From NCBI GenBank assembly GCA_963782495.1, contig CAWAJU010000007.1, positions 124,001-188,000 on the forward strand: DNA of 64,000 nt, in the 5' to 3' direction. Origin of the DNA: DASQBT01 sp963782495 (GTDB taxonomy: Bacteria > Pseudomonadota > Gammaproteobacteria > Burkholderiales > Thiobacillaceae). This document shows positions 8,813 through 17,815 of this stretch, piece after piece. Position 1 is the first letter of the stretch, and each line of letters starts with the position of its first letter. The notes beneath the pieces are model-generated. The model saw only the letters and a list, made by a program, of their open reading frames with translations, did no database searches and was not told the origin of the DNA. The translations under genes were made by a program, and so were the position numbers.

Positions 8813-8842
8813 AAAACCACCGGGGCATCCAGGTGGTTTTTT
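8813..8842 (+). terminator. Rho-independent terminator after the OmpA-like lipoprotein gene
   Basis: A perfect 9-bp stem (AAAACCACC at 8813-8821 with GGTGGTTTT at 8832-8840), a 10-base loop and a run of six T closing the stem. It separates the adhesin module from the fliF operon. Confidence 0.88.
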
Positions 8843-8931
8843 CTTGTTTGCCCGCAATGGGCTGGACCGATCGGGTCGCGGAATAAGGGGCTAAATCCGG
8901 CTCTATTCCCAATCTTGAAAACCCCGCCACT

Positions 8932-8939
8932 GCCGATAA
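8932..8939 (+). promoter_or_regulatory. GCCGATAA box upstream of fliF (sigma-28-like -10)
   Basis: An exact match to the sigma-28 -10 octamer, 76 bases before the fliF ATG and after the terminator at 8842. It fits a promoter for the fliF-K operon. The -35 region is poor, so this is tentative. Confidence 0.35.
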
Positions 8940-9014
8940 TCAGAACATCCCCTTATGGGTATTCCGGACCCATTCCGGCCCACCCCTGAGAACAAGACCT
9001 GCCGAAGGATCTGT

Positions 9015-10613
9015 ATGAGTGATTCCGCACAAACCGCCGTCGTACCCCAGTTGCAGAGGCTGCTGCTGCCCGGCGGACAGAGAAACATCGCCCTTATCGT
9101 AGCGGCCGCCGCCGTGGTCGCGCTTGCCATTGGCGTCTGGATGTGGGGCAACAAGCCGGAATACCGGGTGCTGTTCAGCAATGTATCGGATCGCGACGGG
9201 GGCGCCATTATCGGCGTCTTGTCGCAGATGAATGTCCCCTACAAGTTTGCCGACGGCGGCGGTGCCATCCTGGTTCCCGCCGACCAGGTGCATGAAGCGC
9301 GTCTGCGGCTGGCCTCCCAGGGGCTGCCGCGCGGCGGCACGGTAGGCTTCGAGCTGATGGAGAACCAGAAGCTGGGCGTCAGCCAGTTTCAGGAGCAGGT
9401 CAATTACCAGCGTGCGCTGGAGGGCGAGCTGGCCCGCTCGATCCAGACGCTGTCTGCCGTGCAAAGCGCCCGTGTGCATATCGCCTTTGCCAAGCAGTCG
9501 GTATTTGTCCGCGAACAGCAAAGACCCACCGCCTCCGTCATTCTCAATCTCTATCCCGGCCGCAGCCTGGACCGCGCCCAGGTAAGCGCCATCGGCCATC
9601 TGGTATCCAGCAGCGTGCCCGACCTGCTTGCCAGCAACGTGACCATCCTGGACCAGAACGGCGACATGCTGTCCGACTCCGAAAACAAGCCGGACAACGG
9701 GCTCGATCCCACTCAGCTCAAGTACGTACAGGAGTATGAAGATGCGGTTGCACGCCGCATCGAAGCCATCCTGTTTCCCATCGTGGGCAAGGACAATGTG
9801 CGCGCCGAGGTGACTGCAGACATCGACTTTTCGCGTCAGGAGCAGGCCGCGGAAACCTACAAGCCCAACCAGAATCCGACAGATGCGGCGGTCCGCAGCA
9901 CACAGACCACCGAGTCCAGCACGAGCGGAGCGGGTTCAGGCGGCATTCCCGGCGCCCTGTCCAACCAGCCGCCCGGTCCGGCGACTGCACCGGTCACTGC
10001 GCCCCAGGGCGCAGCCAGCCAGGCCGCCGCCACGGCCAATCAAAACAGCCACAAGGAATCCACCACCAACTACGAGGTGGACAAAACCATACGCTACACC
10101 CAGCAGCCCATGGGCGGCGTGAAGCGGATTTCCGCGGCGGTGGTGGTGAACTATCGCAAAGTGACCGACAAGGACGGCAAGACCAGCTTTGTACCACTTA
10201 GTGCGGCGGAGAAAACCCAGATCGAATCCCTGGTCAAGGAAGCCATGGGCTACAGCCAGTCGCGGGGCGACAGTTTGAACGTCGCCAACAGCAAGTTCAC
10301 CACCCCTGAGATCGAGCAGCTCCCCGATCAGCCTTTCTGGAAGCAGACGGACACCATTGACATGGCCCGGACCACCGGGCGCTATCTGATCATGGCCCTG
10401 GCCATTGCCTTCCTCTATTTCAAGATGCTGCGTCCGCTGACCAAACGCATCGCCTCGGTCGCGAGCGCCAATGACGCGTTGACCGGCCCCAATGGCACCC
10501 TTGCCCTGCCCCAGAACACGGTCAACCATGAAGAGCGCCTGCTCGGGGCCAGGAACCTGGCACGGCAGAATCCCCAGGTGGTCGCCAATGTGGTGAAGAA
10601 CTGGGTGGAATGA
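9015..10613 (+). CDS. fliF: Flagellar M-ring protein FliF
   Basis: FliF builds the MS ring in the inner membrane. The 532-residue protein has a first membrane helix near residues 24-45 and ring-building motifs (YRVLFSNVSDRDGGAIIGVL). It has the conserved FELMENQKLGVSQFQEQVNY region and a second membrane helix near 455-472. It ends in the FliG-binding tail VVANVVKNWVE. The ATG at 9015 is chosen because AAGGA lies 5 bases upstream; an earlier in-frame ATG at 8955 has no ribosome site. One base separates its stop from fliG. Confidence 0.97.
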   Translation: MSDSAQTAVVPQLQRLLLPGGQRNIALIVAAAAVVALAIGVWMWGNKPEYRVLFSNVSDRDGGAIIGVLSQMNVPYKFADGGGAILVPADQVHEARLRLASQGLPRGGTVGFELMENQKLGVSQFQEQVNYQRALEGELARSIQTLSAVQSARVHIAFAKQSVFVREQQRPTASVILNLYPGRSLDRAQVSAIGHLVSSSVPDLLASNVTILDQNGDMLSDSENKPDNGLDPTQLKYVQEYEDAVARRIEAILFPIVGKDNVRAEVTADIDFSRQEQAAETYKPNQNPTDAAVRSTQTTESSTSGAGSGGIPGALSNQPPGPATAPVTAPQGAASQAAATANQNSHKESTTNYEVDKTIRYTQQPMGGVKRISAAVVVNYRKVTDKDGKTSFVPLSAAEKTQIESLVKEAMGYSQSRGDSLNVANSKFTTPEIEQLPDQPFWKQTDTIDMARTTGRYLIMALAIAFLYFKMLRPLTKRIASVASANDALTGPNGTLALPQNTVNHEERLLGARNLARQNPQVVANVVKNWVE

Positions 10614-10614
10614 G

Positions 10615-11607
10615 ATGAGCGATCAGGGCGTCAACCGCAGTGCCATCCTGCTGCTCTCGCTGGGCGAGGATGAAGCTGCCCAGGTGCTCAAGTATCTGGG
10701 TCCGCGGGAAGTCCAGAAGATTGGGACCGCCATGGCCGCGCTCAGGAAAGTCAGCCGCGAGCAGATCGAGGAAACCCTCGAGGCCTTCAGCGATCAGATC
10801 GGCGAACAGACCGGCCTGGACAATTCGTCCGACTACATTCGCAGCGTTCTCACCAAGGCGCTGGGCGACGACCGCGCCGCGCACCTGATCGGCAAGATTC
10901 TCAAGGATCGCGATTCCCCCGGCATCGACCATCTGAAGTGGATGGAATCCGAGGAAGTTGCCGAACTGATTCGCATGGAACATCCGCAGATCATCGCCAC
11001 CATCCTGGTTCACCTGGAACCCGACATGGCGGGGGAAATCCTCAATCGATTCAGCGACGAGCTGCGCAATGACATCCTGCTGCGCATTGCCACCCTGGAC
11101 AACGTCCAGCCCGCGGCCATGCAGGAACTCAACGAAGTGTTGAGTCGCCTGCTGACCGGAAGCGAATCGGCCGGCAACCAGAAAGCCGGCGGGGTCAAGG
11201 CCGCGGCCGAAATCATGAATTTCGTGAATGGCGACCATGAGGAAACCATCATGGAAACCCTGCGTGGCTACGACGAGGAACTGGCCCAGCACATCGAGGA
11301 CGAGATGTTCATCTTCGACAACCTGTTGGACATCGACGACAAGGGCATCCAGCTGATGCTGCGCGAAGTCCAATCCGAATCCCTCATCGTCGCGCTCAAG
11401 GGTGCGTCGACCGACTTGCAGGAAAAGATCTTCAAGAACATGTCGCAGCGCGCCGCGGAAATGCTGCGCGACGACCTGGAGTCCAAGGGCCCGGTGCGCC
11501 TGTCCGAGGTGGAAACCGAGCAGAAGCAGATCCTGCAGACGGTGAAACGCCTGGCCGAAGAAGGCCAGTTGGTCATCAGCGGCAAGGGCGGCGACGTCTA
11601 TGTCTAG
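10615..11607 (+). CDS. fliG: Flagellar motor switch protein FliG
   Basis: FliG forms the rotor ring that meets the stator and transmits torque. The 330-residue protein has the middle-domain EHPQ motif at residues 122-125. The C-terminal torque helix is also present, with charged residues around DDKGIQLMLREVQSESL. Length is normal. It overlaps fliH by 8 bases, and the operon is tightly coupled. Confidence 0.98.
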   Translation: MSDQGVNRSAILLLSLGEDEAAQVLKYLGPREVQKIGTAMAALRKVSREQIEETLEAFSDQIGEQTGLDNSSDYIRSVLTKALGDDRAAHLIGKILKDRDSPGIDHLKWMESEEVAELIRMEHPQIIATILVHLEPDMAGEILNRFSDELRNDILLRIATLDNVQPAAMQELNEVLSRLLTGSESAGNQKAGGVKAAAEIMNFVNGDHEETIMETLRGYDEELAQHIEDEMFIFDNLLDIDDKGIQLMLREVQSESLIVALKGASTDLQEKIFKNMSQRAAEMLRDDLESKGPVRLSEVETEQKQILQTVKRLAEEGQLVISGKGGDVYV

Positions 11608-12220
11608 CGTCATCATTCCGAAGGAAAAACTCACCGCCTATCAGCGCTGGGAGATGGCCTCGTTCGACCAGGAAGAAACATCGCCGAACGGCGCGCCAAG
11701 ATGTGACCCGGAAGTGCAGAACATTCACGAAGCGGCACGCAGCACAGGCTATGCCGAAGGTTATGCAGCCGGCCTGGAAGCCGCTCGTGTTTCGATGGAC
11801 AAGCAGAAACAGGCCTTGCAGCAGATGGCCGACAATCTGCGCATGGAAATTAGCCAATTCAGCCAGTCCACCGCCGATGAAGTGGTGAAACTGACCCTCG
11901 ACGTCGCCAAGGCCATGCTGCGCCAGACCCTGACGGTGCATCCCGAACTGATTCTTCCCGTGGTCCAGGACGCCCTGGCTCGCCTTCCCGCGCTGGTCCA
12001 CCCGATCCAGCTTGCGCTCAACGGCGAGGATGCCCGGCTGCTCAAGGAAGTGTTTGCCGACGAGATCAATTCCCTGGGCCTCAAACTGCGGGTGGACAAC
12101 ACCCTGACGCGCGGCGGCTGCAAGATCGAGACCCATGCGAGCCAGGTCGACGCGACCATTGAATCGCGCTGGAAACGCATCGCGCTGGCACTTGACCAGG
12201 CGGGAGAATGGCTGGAATGA
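11600..12220 (+). CDS. fliH: Flagellar assembly protein FliH
   Basis: FliH is the stator-like partner that binds and regulates the export ATPase FliI. The 206-residue protein has an N-terminal region, a helical middle containing GYAEGYAAGLEAARVS (spaced small residues typical of FliH), and a C-terminal V/A-ATPase E-subunit-like domain with RVDNTLTRGGCKIETHASQV. It overlaps fliG and fliI at its two ends. Confidence 0.95.
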   Translation: MSSVIIPKEKLTAYQRWEMASFDQEETSPNGAPRCDPEVQNIHEAARSTGYAEGYAAGLEAARVSMDKQKQALQQMADNLRMEISQFSQSTADEVVKLTLDVAKAMLRQTLTVHPELILPVVQDALARLPALVHPIQLALNGEDARLLKEVFADEINSLGLKLRVDNTLTRGGCKIETHASQVDATIESRWKRIALALDQAGEWLE

Positions 12221-13632
12221 CTGCCCGGCACGAGACGCTCGGCGAGCAGGTCGTTGCTCATCTGCGGGACTGTGGACAATTGGCTGCGATCGCCGATCCG
12301 GTCCGGGTGAGCGGCAAGGTCACGCGGGTAGCCGGCCTGATTCTGGAATGCACCGGGCTCAAGCTTGCAGTTGGAAGCAGCTGCCTGGTCGGCGTCAACG
12401 ACGGAAGCGCTGTTGATGCGGAAGTGGTGGGCTTTGCCAACGACCGCCTGTTTCTCATGCCCAATGGCCACATGCACGGCATCGAACCCGGCGCCCAGGT
12501 CTTTCCCGAGGACGTCACCTACTGCCTGCCCAAGCCGGGCACGGTAAGCCATCCACGCCAGCGCACCTCCGACCGGGCGAAACACTATCCGGTCGGCGCG
12601 AGCCTGCTGGGTCGGGTCGTCGATGGCGCGGGCCGTCCGCTGGACGAACTTGGCGCCCTCAATGCCAGCCAGATGAGGCCCCTGCACAGCCGGCCCAGCA
12701 ATCCCCTGAGCCGCGCACCGATCAATCAGATCCTCGACACCGGCGTGCGCGCCATCAACGCGCTGCTGACCGTCGGACGCGGCCAGCGCATTGGGCTATT
12801 TGCCGGGAGCGGCGTGGGCAAGAGCGTGCTGCTGGGGATGATGGCGCGCTACACCGGCGCCGATGTCATCGTCGTCGGCCTGATCGGCGAACGGGGTCGT
12901 GAAGTCAAGGAATTCATCGAACAGATCCTCGGACAGGAAGGCATGGCCCGCTCGGTGGTGATCGCCTCCCCAGCCGACACCTCACCTTTGCTGCGCCTGC
13001 AGGGCGCAGCCTATGCCACCTCGGTGGCCGAGCATTTCCGCGATGAAGGCAAGAACGTACTGCTGATCATGGACTCGCTCACCCGCTACGCCATGGCGCA
13101 GCGCGAGATCGCACTGGCCGTGGGCGAACCGCCTGCCTCCAAGGGATATCCTCCGTCCGTGTTCGCCAAGCTGCCCCAGTTGATCGAGCGGGCGGGCAAC
13201 GGCCGCCCCGGGGGTGGCTCCATCACCGCGTTCTACACTGTCCTTTCGGAAGGCGACGACCAGCAGGATCCGATCGCCGACGCGGCCCGCGCCATCCTCG
13301 ACGGCCATATCGTGCTCTCGCGCAGCCTCGCCGACGCCGGCCACTATCCTGCGATCGACATCGAAGCTTCCATCAGCCGCGCCATGCCCAACCTGGTGCC
13401 CGAGGAACAGCTCAATCAGGCCCGCGTATTCAAGCAGGTCTATTCCCGCTATCAACGCAACCGCGACCTGATCACTGTCGGGGCCTACAAGACCGGCAGC
13501 GACCCCCTGCTCGACCAGGCCATCCAGGCCTACCCTGCCCTGGAGTCCTTCCTGCAGCAGGGCATGAACGAAAAAGCCGCCGCGCAAGACAGCATCGAGC
13601 AGCTGAAACACCTGTTCAATCCGGAGGAATGA
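12208..13632 (+). CDS. fliI: Flagellum-specific ATPase FliI
   Basis: FliI is the hexameric ATPase that powers or primes the flagellar type III export gate. The 474-residue protein has the Walker A motif AGSGVGKS at residues 199-206, the Walker B region VLLIMDSLTRYA and the family signature PPSVFAKLPQLIERAG. Length is normal. Its ATG lies inside fliH and its stop overlaps the fliJ start. Confidence 0.98.
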   Translation: MAGMTARHETLGEQVVAHLRDCGQLAAIADPVRVSGKVTRVAGLILECTGLKLAVGSSCLVGVNDGSAVDAEVVGFANDRLFLMPNGHMHGIEPGAQVFPEDVTYCLPKPGTVSHPRQRTSDRAKHYPVGASLLGRVVDGAGRPLDELGALNASQMRPLHSRPSNPLSRAPINQILDTGVRAINALLTVGRGQRIGLFAGSGVGKSVLLGMMARYTGADVIVVGLIGERGREVKEFIEQILGQEGMARSVVIASPADTSPLLRLQGAAYATSVAEHFRDEGKNVLLIMDSLTRYAMAQREIALAVGEPPASKGYPPSVFAKLPQLIERAGNGRPGGGSITAFYTVLSEGDDQQDPIADAARAILDGHIVLSRSLADAGHYPAIDIEASISRAMPNLVPEEQLNQARVFKQVYSRYQRNRDLITVGAYKTGSDPLLDQAIQAYPALESFLQQGMNEKAAAQDSIEQLKHLFNPEE

Positions 13633-14096
13633 TGGCAGAAAGACTTTCCTGGGATCTGTTGATCGATCTCGCCAACCAGAATGTCAACCAGTCGGTCGAG
13701 GCGCTTGCAGGCGCGATCCATGTCCAGCAGGAGGCCGAATTGCGGTTGGGCACGCTGGAAAAATTCTATGACGACTACCTGCATTCGCACGCCGCATCGG
13801 CAAAGAACGGGTTGACCGCGGAGGAATTGAAGAACCAGCAACTGTTCATGAATCGTCTGCACGCTGCCATCCGTCAGCAGAAGAGTGTCCTTGCCCATTG
13901 CGCCACCCAGGCGGACGACGCCCGGTCCACATGGCAGGCCAACTACATGAAACTCAAGTCCTACGGGGTCCTGGCCAAACGCGTCGAAAGCCAGACCGCA
14001 CAGGAGGCTGGCAAGCGTGAGCAACGCCTGCTGGATGAATTTTCCACGCGCAAATTTTCCGCAACCGACAGCCCGCTTCAAGATCACCAAAAATAA
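13629..14096 (+). CDS. fliJ: Flagellar export protein FliJ
   Basis: FliJ is the coiled-coil stalk of the export ATPase, like the gamma subunit of F-ATPases, and also escorts chaperones. The 155-residue protein is almost wholly helical and charged. Two ATG codons in tandem (13629, 13632) follow a GGAGG; spacing favours the second. Sequence conservation is weak, so the call rests on size, helical character and position between fliI and fliK. Confidence 0.92.
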   Translation: MMAERLSWDLLIDLANQNVNQSVEALAGAIHVQQEAELRLGTLEKFYDDYLHSHAASAKNGLTAEELKNQQLFMNRLHAAIRQQKSVLAHCATQADDARSTWQANYMKLKSYGVLAKRVESQTAQEAGKREQRLLDEFSTRKFSATDSPLQDHQK

Positions 14097-14106
14097 GGAG
14101 TGCACC

Positions 14107-15450
14107 GTGCCCGCCATGCCCATCGATAACCTGAATCTAGCCGCCACACCCGCTGCCAATGCCGCGCCCGCTTCCGATGCCGGAGGCACGGGAGAAAATG
14201 GTCCGAGCTTCCAGGCCACCCTGGCGAGCGAGATACGCAATCAGGGCTCCACTGCCAGGAACGACGCTCCAGCCGCGAAGAAGCCTAAAGATCAGACCGC
14301 GGCGGACCCCGGTCAGACGGCCGATCCGGCGCAGGCCGATCTGCTGATTTCCGGATTGATCAAGCCGCAACCGGTGCCGTCGGCCGAAATCGCCCGCGCG
14401 CCGAACGACTCGTCAGGACCGGTCGCAGCGGCTGCGACGGACCCCACCGTGGGTCCGATTGATGTCGCCAACGCTGCAAAGGCGCAAGCCTCGTTGGCCG
14501 ATCAACTGCAAGGCAGAAATCCCGCAGTCGCCGATGGAGAAGCGAGTGCCGATGACGCAACGACCCCCTTGGTCGAAAATGCAGGGCGCAGCAAGATGGC
14601 CCTCAGCCTCAACCGCGACGCGGCGTCCAGCGAGACTGCGGCCAAGCCACGCCCGAACGCATTCCGGCAAGGGCTGGATCATGCGCTGCAACAGGTCACG
14701 GCGAACAAATCAGTGGATCCGCTCTCGGCCAAGCCAGGCTTGAGTGGAACTGCCGCGACTCAGAGTTCAACCGCCTCGCCTGCCGTCCGGCCGAGCAATG
14801 AGGCAATGGATTTCGCCAAGGCTATTGGGCAGCCCCATGAGGACAAGCGCGCCGCCGGCGCCGAGCTTGCCACGGCGCTACCAGGCAAGGAATTGACCAA
14901 GACCTTGGACGGACTGAAGCACGATTCCGCCCCCGGCCTGGCCGGCGATATTCGTTCAACGCTCACCGGTCAGAGTGCGGCCAGCCCAGCGCAGTCCAAC
15001 CTGCCCCCCTCAAGCCTGCGCATAGATGCATCAATTGGAACGGCGGCCTGGAGCAGCGCCCTGGGTCAACAGGTGATCCTGATGGCCGCCGGGCAGCAGC
15101 AACAGGCTGAAATTCATTTGAATCCGGAAAGTCTGGGACCCATCAAGGTCACGATTACGCTCGATAACAATCAGGCCAGTCTTTCCTTCGTGGCGCGTGA
15201 AGTTTCGGTTCGCGACGCCATCGAAGCGAGCCTGCCCAAGCTGACCAGCATGATGTCGGAGTCAGGCATCAGCCTGGGGCAGACCAACGTAAGCGCGGAC
15301 CATTCCGGCAATCCAACGCCCTGGAGCGTGCCGGAAACGTTCGGCGCTGGCCGGACGGATGGTGACGCACCAAGCGAGGCCGCAAGGACGCTTGCGGGCA
15401 CCAGCCCGCGGATTCTGGTGCAGCAGGGCTTGATCGACACCTTCGCGTGA
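14107..15450 (+). CDS. fliK: Flagellar hook-length control protein FliK
   Basis: FliK is the secreted ruler that stops hook growth and triggers the switch of export specificity. This 447-residue protein has a long disordered Ala/Pro/Ser/Thr-rich N-terminus. Its C-terminal domain (about residues 320-400) includes QAEIHLNPESLGPIKVTITL, the family hallmark. The GTG at 14107 is chosen because AAGGAG lies 6 bases upstream; ATG 14116 is an alternative. It ends the first half of the operon. Confidence 0.93.
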   Translation: MPAMPIDNLNLAATPAANAAPASDAGGTGENGPSFQATLASEIRNQGSTARNDAPAAKKPKDQTAADPGQTADPAQADLLISGLIKPQPVPSAEIARAPNDSSGPVAAAATDPTVGPIDVANAAKAQASLADQLQGRNPAVADGEASADDATTPLVENAGRSKMALSLNRDAASSETAAKPRPNAFRQGLDHALQQVTANKSVDPLSAKPGLSGTAATQSSTASPAVRPSNEAMDFAKAIGQPHEDKRAAGAELATALPGKELTKTLDGLKHDSAPGLAGDIRSTLTGQSAASPAQSNLPPSSLRIDASIGTAAWSSALGQQVILMAAGQQQQAEIHLNPESLGPIKVTITLDNNQASLSFVAREVSVRDAIEASLPKLTSMMSESGISLGQTNVSADHSGNPTPWSVPETFGAGRTDGDAPSEAARTLAGTSPRILVQQGLIDTFA

Positions 15451-15454
15451 GGAG

Positions 15455-15497
15455 TCAGGAGCGAGGGCTTTGCCCCTGATCCCTGGTCCCTGCCCCC
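15455..15497 (+). repeat. Short inverted heptamer-type repeat after fliK
   Basis: Sequence of the CAGGAGCGAGGGC-TTT-GCCCCTGATCCCTG kind forms an imperfect hairpin directly after fliK. It uses the same ATCCCTG/GTCCCTG heptamers as the array at 3752-3866, and may end transcription. Confidence 0.5.
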
Positions 15498-15552
15498 CAC
15501 GAATTGAAAGGGATTTTCGCCCTTAATCCGGAGATGGGGATGCGTGAATCCT

Positions 15553-15560
15553 GCCGATAA
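15553..15560 (+). promoter_or_regulatory. GCCGATAA box upstream of fliL (sigma-28-like -10)
   Basis: The same octamer as before fliF, in the same TGCCGATAAT context, 31 bases before the fliL ATG. It suggests that fliL-R has its own promoter. No convincing -35 element is seen. Confidence 0.35.
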
Positions 15561-15590
15561 TGCCTATAGTGCCATTCGTCAGAAAACACC

Positions 15591-16127
15591 ATGTCCAGAC
15601 CAGCCAAAGCCCCTGAAAAAGCCAGCAACAAAGCCAGTGACAAGTCCGGTGAAAATGCCGAGAACGCCGAAGCACCTGTCAAGAAGTCCCCCAAGAAGCT
15701 CATTCTGATTCTGGCGATGCTGGTGCTCGTCCTCGGCGCCGGTGGAGCCGGTGCCTGGTTCTTCCTGGGCAGCAAAGACAAATCAAAAGTGGCCAGGCAT
15801 GACCCGCCGCCCCCTCCGGTGTTCGTCAACCTGGAACCCTTCACGGTGAATCTTCAACCGGATGACGGCTCACAGTATCTGCAGGTCACCATGGTGCTGC
15901 AGGTGAAGAATGACGACGCCGCCGAGTCGATCAAACAGCACATGCCCCAGGTTCGCAGTCGTCTTCTGATGCTCCTGTCCAGCAAACAGGCATCCGAAAT
16001 CAATTCTGCGGACGGCAAGCACAAGCTGGCGGACGAAATTGTCGCCCAGATCAAGCAGCCGTTCTCCAAGGACGCCCCGCCGCAGGAAGTCGGCAGCGTG
16101 TACTTTACCGATCTGGTGATCCAGTGA
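15591..16127 (+). CDS. fliL: Flagellar basal body-associated protein FliL
   Basis: FliL surrounds the stator units and supports torque. The 178-residue protein has a Lys/Ala/Glu-rich cytosolic N-terminus of about 34 residues and one membrane helix (about 36-60). The periplasmic domain follows, with the family motif VNLEPFTVNLQ and a helix rich in charged residues. Its stop codon is one base before the inverted-repeat element that fills the gap to fliM. Confidence 0.95.
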   Translation: MSRPAKAPEKASNKASDKSGENAENAEAPVKKSPKKLILILAMLVLVLGAGGAGAWFFLGSKDKSKVARHDPPPPPVFVNLEPFTVNLQPDDGSQYLQVTMVLQVKNDDAAESIKQHMPQVRSRLLMLLSSKQASEINSADGKHKLADEIVAQIKQPFSKDAPPQEVGSVYFTDLVIQ

Positions 16128-16128
16128 A

Positions 16129-16401
16129 GGAACCTCTGAAAGAGTCCATCATGGGTCGCGTTTGCACGAAAAATGCTCAGATGCAAGGCGCGCGACGAAG
16201 GTCGTATTGCAATACGAAGCCGAGGAGCGCAACGACGCAGATGGGCATTTTTCGTGTAAACCCGGAGGGCAGGGGCTTGGCGGGCGATCTACTTTGTCGC
16301 GCCGCTTGGCTTCGTGGAATGACTACGACCTGCGCGGCGCTTCGCGTATCTCATCCCGACGAGCCCCTGCGCGGCCCATGCGGGGCTTTTTCAGAGGTTC
16401 C
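16129..16401. repeat. 273-bp palindromic (MITE-like) element between fliL and fliM
   Basis: The ends are perfect 13-bp inverted repeats: GGAACCTCTGAAA at 16129-16141 and TTTCAGAGGTTCC at 16389-16401. Inside lies a second inverted pair around CACGAAAAATGC / GCATTTTTCGTG, and a perfect palindrome CGTATTGCAATACG at its centre. No open frame suggests a protein. The right end supplies AGAGG seven bases before the fliM ATG, so the element appears to provide the fliM ribosome site. No obvious target-site duplication is seen. Confidence 0.85.
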
Positions 16402-16404
16402 CTA

Positions 16405-17391
16405 ATGGATACCGAATTCCTGTCCCAGGATGAGGTGGACGCTCTGCTGAAGGGCGTTCCCGATGAGGACGCTGCAGCCGGCAAGACCGACGCAGCGCCG
16501 TCCAATGTCCGCCCCTATGACCTCACCAGCCGGGAACACCTGGTGCAAACCCGGCTCCCGGTGCTGGAAATCATCACGCAGAAATTTGCCCAGCATTTCC
16601 GCATTGCCCTGTACGACTTCGTCAAGGTGCCCTGTGAAATCACGCCGGTCCCGCTGCGCATCATGCGCTACGCCGACTTCATCCGGGGCGTGACCGTACC
16701 GACCAACATCAACCTGATCCGCATCAGTCCGCTGTCTGGCCATGCCCTCTTCGTCGTCGACCCCAACCTCATTTTTCTCATGGTGGACAACCTGTTCGGC
16801 GGCGGCGGCAAATTCCACAAGGACGGCGAAGCGCGCGAATTCACGCCTACCGAACAGCGCATCATCCAAAGGCTGATGGCCTTGGCGACCGATTGCCAGT
16901 CACGCTCCTGGCAACTGGTGCACCCGGTCAAATTTGAATACGTGCGTTCCGAGTCCTACAAGCAATACCTGAATGTCTGCACGCCCGACGACATGGTGGT
17001 CATCAACACCATGGCCATCAAGATGGGCAATACGACGGGCGAATTGATCGTCTGTCTTCCCTTTACCTCCCTGGAACCGATCCGCGAGATCCTGTCCGTG
17101 ACCACCCGTCAGGAAAGGGAGGTTGCAGATCGCAGCTGGACCAAGCTGATGTCAAGCCAGGTCCAGGCCGCGGAAGTGGACCTGAGCGCAGACCTGGGCA
17201 CGGCCACCATGTCGCTGCGCCACGTTCTCAATATGCAGATCGGCGACTTCATTCCCATCGAAGTGCCGGACACGATTCAGGCCAAGTCCGATTCCACGCC
17301 GTTGATCGAATGCGGATTCGGCGTCTCCAACGGCCAGTACGCGCTACGCGTGGAAAACATCATTTCGCTGCAAGACAGGCAACCCAAGTAA
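16405..17391 (+). CDS. fliM: Flagellar motor switch protein FliM
   Basis: FliM is the switch-complex protein that binds phosphorylated CheY. The N-terminal CheY-docking motif is present (LSQDEVDALLKG, residues 5-16), then the CheC-like middle domain and a C-terminal SpoA domain. The 328-residue length is normal. An open frame extends upstream through the inverted repeat, but MDTEFLSQDEV is the family's natural start, and AGAGG lies 7 bases before this ATG. Confidence 0.97.
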   Translation: MDTEFLSQDEVDALLKGVPDEDAAAGKTDAAPSNVRPYDLTSREHLVQTRLPVLEIITQKFAQHFRIALYDFVKVPCEITPVPLRIMRYADFIRGVTVPTNINLIRISPLSGHALFVVDPNLIFLMVDNLFGGGGKFHKDGEAREFTPTEQRIIQRLMALATDCQSRSWQLVHPVKFEYVRSESYKQYLNVCTPDDMVVINTMAIKMGNTTGELIVCLPFTSLEPIREILSVTTRQEREVADRSWTKLMSSQVQAAEVDLSADLGTATMSLRHVLNMQIGDFIPIEVPDTIQAKSDSTPLIECGFGVSNGQYALRVENIISLQDRQPK

Positions 17392-17401
17392 GGAGCACAT
17401 C

Positions 17402-17815
17402 ATGGAAGACAATGCTGCGGACATTTCTGCTGACGAAGCACTCAATGGCGAAGAGGGCGGCGCGGGAGTCATCGCCAGCTCGCGCGAGATAGGCGGCACC
17501 ATGTCGCCCGCCCTGTTCAAGCCCCTGTCCGGCAAGGGCAAGACCGACACCGCCAATGATATCGACATGATCCTCGACATTCCCGTCATGCTCACCGTCG
17601 AGCTGGGCCGTACCAAGCTGCCGATCAAGAACCTGCTCCAGCTTTCGCGCGGCTCGGTGATCGAGCTGAACGGCATGGCAGGCGATCCGCTGGATATCCT
17701 GGTCAATGGCTGCCTGATCGCCCAGGGTGAAGTGGTCGTGGTCAATGAGCGCTTTGGCATCCGGCTTACCGATATCATCACGCCCTCCGAACGCATCCGC
17801 AAACTCAACAAATGA
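17402..17815 (+). CDS. fliN: Flagellar motor switch protein FliN
   Basis: FliN forms the lower C-ring with FliM. The 137-residue protein has a variable acidic N-terminus and a C-terminal SpoA domain (about residues 55-137) with the invariant LPIKNLLQLSRGSVIEL block and NERFGIRLTDI. It has an AAGGAG ribosome site and its stop overlaps the fliO start by four bases. Confidence 0.97.
   Translation: MEDNAADISADEALNGEEGGAGVIASSREIGGTMSPALFKPLSGKGKTDTANDIDMILDIPVMLTVELGRTKLPIKNLLQLSRGSVIELNGMAGDPLDILVNGCLIAQGEVVVVNERFGIRLTDIITPSERIRKLNK

Noticed and set aside
8798..8813. Sigma-54-like sequence TGGGGCCGGGCTTGCA
   Set aside because: GG and GC spacing fits, but the -24 element is poor and it lies before a strong terminator with no gene in between.
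16162..16404. Extension of fliM into the upstream open frame
   Set aside because: The frame runs through the inverted-repeat element; the family start with the CheY-docking motif and a ribosome site is at 16405.
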